Assembly (NCBI GenBank): GCA_050943675.1
Contig: JBMNPP010000026.1
Location: forward strand, 1-20,086
Source: Brooklawnia sp050943675
GTDB lineage: Bacteria > Actinomycetota > Actinomycetes > Propionibacteriales > Propionibacteriaceae
Length of the DNA stretch: 20,086 nucleotides
Reading direction: 5' to 3'
Shown: piece after piece, positions 7,854 through 14,104 of the stretch
Layout: each line of letters starts with the position of its first letter
How positions within the stretch are numbered: position 1 is the stretch's first letter
Translations under genes and position numbers: made by a program
Notes under the pieces: model-generated
Databases searched by the model: none
What the model was told of the DNA's origin: nothing
What the model saw: only the letters and a program-made list of their open reading frames with translations

Positions 7854-9554
7854 ATGACCCAGACGCCAGACATCAAGCCCCGCAGCCGTGACGTCACCGA
7901 TGGCCTTGAGGCCACTGCCGCCCGAGGCATGCTCCGGGCGGTCGGGATGGGCGATGAGGACTTCGCCAAACCCCAGATCGGTGTGGCCAGCTCATGGAAC
8001 GAGATCACCCCGTGCAACCTGTCACTGGACCGGCTCGCCAAGGCCGCCAAGGAGGGTGTGCACGCAGCCGGTGGATTCCCGCTCGAGTTCGGCACCATCA
8101 GTGTTTCGGACGGCATCTCGATGGGCCATGAAGGAATGCACTTCTCGCTGGTCAGCCGCGAAATAATCGCCGACTCGGTCGAGACTGTGATGAGTGCCGA
8201 ACGGTTGGACGGCTCGGTCCTGCTGGCCGGCTGCGACAAGTCGCTGCCCGGCATGCTGATGGCGGCCGCGCGGCTCGACCTGGCGGGCATCTTCCTCTAC
8301 GCCGGGACAATCCTGCCCGGGGTGGCCAAGCTCTCCGACGGCACCGAGCAGGAAGTCACCATCATCGACGCCTTCGAGGCGGTCGGTGCCTGCGCTCGTG
8401 GACTCATGTCCCCAGAGGATGTGGACGCCATCGAACGGGCCATCTGTCCTGGTGAAGGCGCCTGCGGCGGCTTCTACACGGCCAACACGATGGCGGCGGT
8501 GGCCGAGGCGATTGGTATGGCGCTGCCGGGTTCGACGGCTCCCCCAGCCACGGACCGGCGGCGCGACAGCTACGCCCGCAAGTCAGGTGAGGCGGTGGTG
8601 AACATGTTGCGGCAAGGGATCACGGCCCGCCAGATCATGACGAAGGCAGCCTTCGAGAACTCCATCGCAGTGGTGATGGCGTTCGGCGGATCAACCAATG
8701 CCGTGCTGCACCTGCTGGCGATCGCCCACGAGGCCGAGGTCGACCTCACCATCGGCGACTTCCAGCGGATCGGTCGCAAGGTCCCCCACCTGGCGGACGT
8801 GAAACCTTTCGGCCGGTTCGTGATGAAGGACATCGACCACATCGGCGGCATCCCGGTCGTGATGCGCACACTGCTGGAGGCCGGCCTGCTGGATGGCGAC
8901 TGCCTGACCGTGACCGGCAAGACCGTCGCGGAGAACCTGGCCGAACTGCAGCCCCCGCACATCGACGGCAAGGTGATCCGCTCGATGGGCCAGCCCATCC
9001 ACCGCACCGGCGGGTTGACCATCCTCACCGGCTCCCTTGCTCCGGAAGGGGCGGTGGTGAAGTCGGCCGGGTTCGACTCCGATGTCTTCGAGGGCACTGC
9101 CCGGGTCTTCGACGGTGAACGCGCCGCGATGGACGCAGTTGAGGACGGCACCCTGCAGGCAGGCGACGTGGTGGTCATCCGCTATGAGGGACCGAAGGGC
9201 GGCCCGGGGATGCGCGAGATGCTGGCCGTGACCGGGGCGATCAAGGGCGCCGGGCTCGGCAAGGATGTGCTGCTGCTCACCGACGGACGCTTCTCGGGCG
9301 GGACGACCGGGTTGTGCGTCGGTCACGTGGCGCCCGAAGCGGTTGATGACGGTCCGATCGCGTTCGTCCATGACGGCGACCAGATCCGGCTTGATGTGGC
9401 TGAGGGCCGACTCGACCTGCTGGTGGATGCCGACGAGCTTGTTCGCCGCCGGGCTGCTGGGGTCGTCCACCCCGAGCCGAAGTACACCCGTGGTGTGCTG
9501 GCCAAGTACCGGCGGCTGGTGCAGTCTGCGTCCCGTGGAGCCGTCCTGGATTAG
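7854..9554 (+). CDS. ilvD: Dihydroxy-acid dehydratase
   Basis: Catalyses dehydration of 2,3-dihydroxy-isovalerate and 2,3-dihydroxy-3-methylvalerate to the 2-oxo acids, the third common step of valine/isoleucine synthesis. At 566 residues it has normal length. The three Fe-S ligands of the IlvD/Edd family are visible: C54 (NEITPCNLSLD), C127 (LLAGCDKSLPGM) and C204 (GEGACGGFYTANTM), the pattern of [2Fe-2S]-type actinobacterial enzymes. Further blocks are SDGISMGHEGM, MAFGGSTNAVLHL, YEGPKGGPGM and the C-terminal DGRFSGGTTGLCVGHVAPEA. It stands alone, without other ilv genes. The leaderless start means the repeat array upstream is unlikely to form a 5' leader for it. Convergent with the molybdoenzyme gene, 24 bp apart. 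Confidence 0.97.
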   Translation: MTQTPDIKPRSRDVTDGLEATAARGMLRAVGMGDEDFAKPQIGVASSWNEITPCNLSLDRLAKAAKEGVHAAGGFPLEFGTISVSDGISMGHEGMHFSLVSREIIADSVETVMSAERLDGSVLLAGCDKSLPGMLMAAARLDLAGIFLYAGTILPGVAKLSDGTEQEVTIIDAFEAVGACARGLMSPEDVDAIERAICPGEGACGGFYTANTMAAVAEAIGMALPGSTAPPATDRRRDSYARKSGEAVVNMLRQGITARQIMTKAAFENSIAVVMAFGGSTNAVLHLLAIAHEAEVDLTIGDFQRIGRKVPHLADVKPFGRFVMKDIDHIGGIPVVMRTLLEAGLLDGDCLTVTGKTVAENLAELQPPHIDGKVIRSMGQPIHRTGGLTILTGSLAPEGAVVKSAGFDSDVFEGTARVFDGERAAMDAVEDGTLQAGDVVVIRYEGPKGGPGMREMLAVTGAIKGAGLGKDVLLLTDGRFSGGTTGLCVGHVAPEAVDDGPIAFVHDGDQIRLDVAEGRLDLLVDADELVRRRAAGVVHPEPKYTRGVLAKYRRLVQSASRGAVLD

Positions 9555-9578
9555 CAGTTGGGGGCGGTTCGGCGGGGC

Positions 9579-11108
9579 TCAATCCACCCGCACCTGCACG
9601 GTGTGCCATCCGGTGGCGCCGTCCGGGGCTGGTGAAGCCTGTTCCTCGGTTTGCAGCTGGCCGTCCCCGTCGGTGGCCCGCACGGTGATCTCGTAATCAC
9701 CGGGGGTGGCGTCCCAGCGGTACATCCACTGCCGCCAGGAGTCGATCGATGGCTCGGCGGCGAGCGTGGCTTCCTGCCAGCCGGAATCACCGATGCGTAC
9801 CTCGACGCGGCTGACGCCCCGATGTTGGGCCCAGGCCACACCAGCCACCACCACGGCGCCGCCCGGGACACTGCCGCCGCGAGGAACATCGATGCGGGAG
9901 GCAGTCTTGACCGGGCCGAGGGCCGACCAGCCACGGGGCGTCCAATAGCCCTGGTCATCGGCGAACGTGGTCACCTTCAGTTCCGTGACCCACTTGGTTG
10001 CCGAAACGTACCCGTACAGGCCGGGCACCACCAGCCGAACGGGGAATCCGTGCTGGGTGGGCAGCGGTTCTCCGTTCATCGCGACCGCCAGCAAAGCGTT
10101 GCGCTCGTCGGTCAGCGCAGTCAGCGGGGTGCCCGCGGTGAAGCCGTCGACGCTGGTTGAAAGCACCATGTCAGCCCCTGGCCGGACACCGGCGCGGGCC
10201 AGTACCTCGCGGACGGGCAGCCCCGTCCACACTGCATTGCCTGCCAGTTCGCCCCCGACGAAGTTCGAGACGCAGGTCAGCGTCACCAGTGCCTCGACCA
10301 GTTCTTCAGCGAGCAGGTCGTCGAAGGTGAGGGTGAGTTCACGGTCGACCAGTCCGGTCACCCGCAATTGCCATTCGTCCGGGTTGACCCGTGGAACCAG
10401 CACCGCAGTGTCGACACGGTAGAACTCGTCGTTCGGGGTGATGTATGAGGTTTGGCCGGTCACGTCCTGGGACGCCGCGGCCGGCACGGTAACCGGCTCG
10501 CGTACCCGCATTCCGGCCAGGTAGTCACGTGCAGCTTCCACCGCCTGGCCCACTTGGCTGAGGGCCCTTCCAACGAGGGTGCCCACCAGGCCGGCAGCCA
10601 ACAGCCCGGTCCCCCACAACAGCACCGCGCGGCGGCTCGCCACGATGGCCTGGGCATCTGCCGGGCTGTCGACGGCAGAACGCTGCCACAGCCATGCGAG
10701 CACCCACAATCCGAGCACCGTGCCGGCAACTGTCGGCACCAGGTCGGGCCAGGCCGAGTTCGGCCGCGACCACACCGCAAGCATTCCGATCAGCCCACCG
10801 ACGGCGAACAGGCCCAGGCCCACCCTGGCGCGTCGCACCAGCCCGACCAGTGCGCACGCGGCGGTGATCACGACACCCATGCCCACATAGAGCGCGAGCT
10901 TGTCGGAGGTGCCGAACACGCCGACAGCGAAATCCTTCAACCAGGCGGGTGTCAGGTCAATGAAGGCCCCGGCCACCGCCACCAGCGGTGACCCGTTATC
11001 CGAACCGATGCCGCCGCGCATGAAGACTGCTGCGCCCAGTTCCGCGACCCCGAGGGTAACGGCCCCGGCAGCCACTCCAGCAAGTGCATCCGGCCATCGC
11101 GCAGTCAT
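9579..11108 (-). CDS. Membrane-anchored molybdopterin oxidoreductase (sulfite-oxidase family)
   Basis: About 509 residues. The first ~190 contain four to five hydrophobic helices (such as VGMGVVITAACALVGLV and LPTVAGTVLGLW-like segments) ending in RRAVLLWGTGLLAAGLVGTLVGRAL. Then comes a sulfite-oxidase-type molybdopterin domain: YITPNDEFYRVDTA, the molybdenum-ligating Cys in VTLTCVSNFVGGELAGNAVWTGLPV (C279 from this start), and HGFPVRLVVPGLYGYVSATKWV. A C-terminal Ig-like dimerisation domain follows (GVAWAQHRGVSRVEVRIGDSGW through WHTVQVRV). Such fusions are common in actinobacteria; substrate and electron partner are unknown. The catalytic domain probably faces outside. Start ATG 11106-11108 is chosen because GGGGGGAG lies 8 nt upstream; TTG 11114 would be too close. 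Confidence 0.9.
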   Translation of the reverse strand: MTARWPDALAGVAAGAVTLGVAELGAAVFMRGGIGSDNGSPLVAVAGAFIDLTPAWLKDFAVGVFGTSDKLALYVGMGVVITAACALVGLVRRARVGLGLFAVGGLIGMLAVWSRPNSAWPDLVPTVAGTVLGLWVLAWLWQRSAVDSPADAQAIVASRRAVLLWGTGLLAAGLVGTLVGRALSQVGQAVEAARDYLAGMRVREPVTVPAAASQDVTGQTSYITPNDEFYRVDTAVLVPRVNPDEWQLRVTGLVDRELTLTFDDLLAEELVEALVTLTCVSNFVGGELAGNAVWTGLPVREVLARAGVRPGADMVLSTSVDGFTAGTPLTALTDERNALLAVAMNGEPLPTQHGFPVRLVVPGLYGYVSATKWVTELKVTTFADDQGYWTPRGWSALGPVKTASRIDVPRGGSVPGGAVVVAGVAWAQHRGVSRVEVRIGDSGWQEATLAAEPSIDSWRQWMYRWDATPGDYEITVRATDGDGQLQTEEQASPAPDGATGWHTVQVRVD

Positions 11109-11213
11109 GCACAATTCTCCCCCCCTGCCGCCAACTGGCCGGCCCCACCGATCCTCACGGGGTACCCGACCACCCCAAAACCAGCCGTAAGTGGCGGCAG
11201 AGCAGGTTTCCGG

Positions 11214-11342
11214 AGTGCCATAAGCCCAGCAGATGGGGGTTCAGAGGGGTCATCTGCTGGGTTGTCATGACTGAAGCTATGTAGGCGTCGCGAGGTGACG
11301 CCTACGAACAGCGCGCGACGCCTACATAGCGGAACGATTTCG
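11214..11342 (+). repeat. Composite hairpin element, copy B
   Basis: Second dispersed copy. Part 1 has perfect 11-bp arms CCCAGCAGATG (11225-11235) and CATCTGCTGGG (11251-11261). After 15 nt comes the 53-bp core (11277-11329), whose outer arms CTATGTAGGCGTCGCG (11277-11292) and CGCGACGCCTACATAG (11314-11329) are a perfect 16-bp inverted repeat. The nonamer GACGCCTAC occurs inverted at 11281-11289 and direct at 11297-11305 and 11317-11325, so the left arm can pair with either of two partners. It lies between divergent genes (molybdoenzyme and holin-like), upstream of both. Confidence 0.88.
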
Positions 11343-11619
11343 GCAGCCATCTTGCTCGCCGGAATTGGCCGAATTTCCCGTGCGGCTCACGTGAGTGAGC
11401 GCGGCCTGGGCCAAGTTGAAGGAAGTTCAGACGTTCGGGCCACCTCGCGCATCGGCAGCACCACACGACGCAGGGGCTCCAGGGCTGGCATGTGGCTGTG
11501 GTGCACGACCATCTGCTGATCCGGCTCGTGCAGTGCGGGATGCCAGCGGCGGCTGGAGCGGGCTCGCTACGCTTGATGCAACCCGGCTACCTGGCTGGGC
11601 GCTTCCCACAGGAGAGACA
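11343..11619. other. Non-coding stretch before the holin-like gene
   Basis: No convincing gene is seen here. The plus frames remain open by base composition only, without family-like sequence. TACGCT at 11568-11573 fits a -10 box, giving a leader of about 40 nt that ends in the ribosome site AGGAGA (11610-11615). Confidence 0.5.
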
Positions 11620-12015
11620 ATGATTCGCTTCCTCATTCATGCCGGGATCTTCGTCGGGACAGCCGCTTTGGGCCTTCTCGCCGCTGCTCTCATCGTCCCC
11701 AACGTGCATCTTTCTGTCTCAGGTTTCCTCTTGGCGGTCGGGGTTTTCGCCCTCGCGCAGAGCATCCTGGCACCGTTCATCTTCAACGTGGCCCGCCGGT
11801 ACGCCTCAGCGTTGCTGGGCGGCATCGGGCTGGTTTCGACCTTCGTGGCACTGCTGATTGCATCGTTCTTCCCCGGCGGCCTGAGCATCTCGGGGGTCTC
11901 GACCTGGGTGGTGGCCACACTGGTGGTGTGGCTGGTCACTGCCCTGGGTGGGTGGTTGCTGCCACTGTTCCTCCTGAAGGATCGAGTGGCCCAGCGCACC
12001 GCCGCACAAGGCTGA
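11620..12015 (+). CDS. Small four-helix membrane protein, phage holin superfamily IV-like
   Basis: A 131-residue protein that is almost entirely membrane: four hydrophobic segments (about residues 5-25, 31-52, 62-84 and 91-115) and a short charged tail (LKDRVAQRTAAQG). The spacing, with VPNVHLSVSGFLLAVGVFALAQSIL, resembles the actinobacterial 'phage holin family' proteins (Phage_holin_4_2 type). Despite the name these are common chromosomal genes of unknown role, and nothing phage-like surrounds this one. The start is ATG 11620, with AGGAGA five to seven nt upstream; the frame is open back to 11395, but that part is not membrane-like. Convergent with the YeiH-type gene. Confidence 0.78.
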   Translation: MIRFLIHAGIFVGTAALGLLAAALIVPNVHLSVSGFLLAVGVFALAQSILAPFIFNVARRYASALLGGIGLVSTFVALLIASFFPGGLSISGVSTWVVATLVVWLVTALGGWLLPLFLLKDRVAQRTAAQG

Positions 12016-12026
12016 CCCGGGTTCCC

Positions 12027-13058
12027 TCAGTTCATCAGCAGCACCCCGGTCAGGGCGACCAGCGAAACGATCAGGGTGGCGATCAGCCCGAGCAGCAGGG
12101 GCTTGGGACCGACTTCGCGCAGGGTGCGCAACTGGATACCGAAACCGAGCGCGGCCATCGCCATTGCAAGTGAACCGGTCTGGAGAACCCTGGCCACCGC
12201 GAGCACTGAGTCGGGCAACTCGATCAGTGATCCGAGCACAACCATCGCCAGGAACCCGAGCACGAAACCAGGTATCAATGCAGGTCGCTTCCCGGACGCC
12301 GGCGCCGCGTTCGATCTGCGCATACCCAGTCCGAACGCTGCCACCACACCGGCCAGGCAGACGACCCGGGCCAGTTTCACCGCGACTGCTGTCGTCAGCG
12401 CGTCCGGGCCGATTGCTGCGGAGGCAGCGACCACCTGGGCGACCTCGTGGATGGACGCCCCAGCCCAGGTGGCGGCGGCTGGGGTCGCCAGCCCGATGAG
12501 GCTGGCCAGCCACGGGACGACCGGGATCGACAGCGTCCCGTACAGCACCACAAGCATCAGTGCGGTGCCGGTCTGGTTCTTGTCGGCCCCGATCACATCC
12601 TTGGCACCTGCCACTGCCGCTGCTCCGCAAATCGAGAAGCCGCAGGCGACCAGCGCCGTCAGCCCGAAGCTGATGCCCAATGCCCGACCGGCCAAGAGTG
12701 TGCCGACCACTCCGGAAGTGACCACCACCAGCTCCAGCAGTAGGCGCTGCCAGCCGAGCCCGGCAAGGGTCCCCAGTGATACCTGAAGGCCCAGCAGGAC
12801 GATGCCCAACCGCAGCAGGTGTTTGGAGGCGACTGTCAGCCCGGGGCGCCAACTCATCGGCACCGGACGGAGGTTGCCGATCACTGCACCTATCACGATC
12901 GCGACCACCAGGGCGCTGGCCAGTGGCTGCGCCCGGTTGATGGCCAACGCGGCCAGGGTGACTGCTGCGGCGACCAGCAGGCCGGGGAGCATGGCCAGCA
13001 GTTTGCGTCCGGGTGTTTGCCGCGATGCTGATGGGCGGGTATTGGCGATGGTTTGCAC
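12027..13058 (-). CDS. yeiH: YeiH-family (UPF0324) putative sulfate/sulfonate-type exporter
   Basis: A 343-residue integral membrane protein of the YeiH/UPF0324 family with about ten hydrophobic helices. Family blocks seen: GLRLG-like KHLLRLGIVLLGLQVSLG, CGFSICGAAAVAGAKDVIGA, LPVLYGTLS-like LMLVVLYGTLSIPVVPWL, WAGASIHEVAQVVAASA and the C-terminal ALGFGIQLRTLREVGPKPLLLG. Annotated in databases as a putative sulfate exporter; the substrate is not firmly established. Start is GTG 13056-13058, with TTG 13061 directly before it as the alternative; no ribosome site is visible. It is divergent from a LysR regulator across 70 bp, the same arrangement as yeiH/yeiE in enterobacteria, so the LysR protein probably controls it. 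Confidence 0.88.
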   Translation of the reverse strand: MQTIANTRPSASRQTPGRKLLAMLPGLLVAAAVTLAALAINRAQPLASALVVAIVIGAVIGNLRPVPMSWRPGLTVASKHLLRLGIVLLGLQVSLGTLAGLGWQRLLLELVVVTSGVVGTLLAGRALGISFGLTALVACGFSICGAAAVAGAKDVIGADKNQTGTALMLVVLYGTLSIPVVPWLASLIGLATPAAATWAGASIHEVAQVVAASAAIGPDALTTAVAVKLARVVCLAGVVAAFGLGMRRSNAAPASGKRPALIPGFVLGFLAMVVLGSLIELPDSVLAVARVLQTGSLAMAMAALGFGIQLRTLREVGPKPLLLGLIATLIVSLVALTGVLLMN

Positions 13059-13113
13059 CAATACATCGTTTCGGGTGGGTCGATGGGATTGAAGTGCCGC
13101 TTCACCATGGCGG

Positions 13114-13132
13114 CCATATCATTCACATATGG
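13114..13132. promoter_or_regulatory. LysR-type operator overlapping the regulator's own -10 and start codon
   Basis: CCATAT-cattcac-ATATGG is a perfect 6+7+6 inverted repeat. It contains the LysR signature T-N11-A (T13117, A13129). TATCAT (13117-13122), a TANNNT -10 box exactly 6 nt before ATG 13129, lies within it. A bound regulator would cover the promoter and start of its own gene, implying autorepression, with yeiH divergent on the other side. Confidence 0.6.
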
Positions 13133-14031
13133 GTTGGCCTCATTTGCACGAGCTTGAACTGCTGGTGCGCACTGGTGAGTTGGGCAGCCTGAGCCGGGCC
13201 GCCCAGGCCTGCGGGATGGCCCAACCGAATGCCACCCGGATCATTGCCCGGCTGGAGCGGCGGATCGGACGTGCGTTGCTGGTGCGCTCATCAGCAGGCT
13301 CGCGGCTCACCGAGGAGGGTGCGCTGGTCGCGCAATGGGCCGAGCCGCTGCTGTTGGCAGGCACCGAGTTCGCGGCGGCGGTCGCCACGCTGCGTGAGGA
13401 CATCGCCCATGAACTGCACATCATGGCCTCCCAGACGATCGCCGAGTGCTACGCGCCCGGCTGGCTGGCCGAGTTCCGCCGCACCCACCCCGACCACAAG
13501 GTGAAGATGTCGGTGCACAACTCGACACAGATCATGGCCCGGCAGTTGGCCGGTGATGACCGGCTGGGGCTGGTGGAATCCGCGACCGTCAGCGAGGGAT
13601 TGACCGCAGTACCCATCGGCACTGACCAACTCGTGGTGATAGTGCGGCCCGACCACCTCTGGGCGCGGCGGCGCAGCCCGGTCGACCTGGCCCGGTTGGC
13701 CCGCACGCCGCTGGTGGTGCGTGAGGAGGGTTCGGGGACCCGGGAGGTGCTTGACCGGGCGCTGGCCGACCTGGGGCCGGTCGAACCGCAACTGGTGGTC
13801 AGCAGCAATGCCGGGGTGCTGGGCAGCGTGGTTGCCGGGGTGGCACCCGCAGTCACCAGTGAACGCGCCGTGGCGGCTGCTGTGGCGACCCGGCAGGTGG
13901 TGCAGGTGGCGGTCGCTGAGGCGTCCCGGCTGCGGCGGACGCTGCATGCGGTCTGGCCCAGCGGGGCTCCGTTGCTGGGGGCCGCGGTCGACATGCTGGC
14001 CCTGATCCGCGACCGGAGTGCTGCCAACTGA
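13129..14031 (+). CDS. LysR-family transcriptional regulator (YeiE/CysB-like position)
   Basis: A 300-residue LysR protein. The N-terminal winged HTH is clear: LHELELLVRTGELGSLSRAAQACGMAQPNATRIIARLERRIGRALLVRSSAGSRLTEEG. The effector-binding part starts near residue 92 (HELHIMASQTIAECYAPGWLAEFRRTHP) and includes the family phrase VVREEGSGTREVLDRAL. The effector is unknown. The start follows a TANNNT box by 6 nt, hence a probably leaderless mRNA without a Shine-Dalgarno sequence. Divergent partner of the YeiH-type transporter and probably its regulator; in E. coli-type bacteria YeiE occupies this place. A strong hairpin follows the stop. Confidence 0.92.
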   Translation: MGWPHLHELELLVRTGELGSLSRAAQACGMAQPNATRIIARLERRIGRALLVRSSAGSRLTEEGALVAQWAEPLLLAGTEFAAAVATLREDIAHELHIMASQTIAECYAPGWLAEFRRTHPDHKVKMSVHNSTQIMARQLAGDDRLGLVESATVSEGLTAVPIGTDQLVVIVRPDHLWARRRSPVDLARLARTPLVVREEGSGTREVLDRALADLGPVEPQLVVSSNAGVLGSVVAGVAPAVTSERAVAAAVATRQVVQVAVAEASRLRRTLHAVWPSGAPLLGAAVDMLALIRDRSAAN

Positions 14032-14042
14032 TCGTGACGATC

Positions 14043-14081
14043 GTTGGGGCCGGCCCGGCTTGAACCCGGACCGGCCCCAAC
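14043..14081. terminator. Bidirectional hairpin terminator
   Basis: GTTGGGGCCGG (14043-14053) and CCGGCCCCAAC (14071-14081) form a perfect 11-bp GC-rich stem, between the stops of the convergent LysR (14031) and GH3 (14105) genes. There is no T-tract, as is common in high-GC actinobacteria. A smaller dyad, GATCGT-G-ACGATC, lies just before it. Confidence 0.7.
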
Positions 14082-14104
14082 CTCACAGTGACTGGCTCAA
14101 TTGG

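Noticed and set aside
11105..11350. Minus ORF sharing VGVTSRR-HS...DNPADD with an ORF at 7162-7410
   Set aside because: The shared phrase is just the composite element read in the same frame in both copies; there is no start signal, and the flanks are unrelated.
11620..12015. Prophage indicated by the holin-like gene
   Set aside because: No endolysin, structural or integrase genes nearby; this superfamily is commonly chromosomal.
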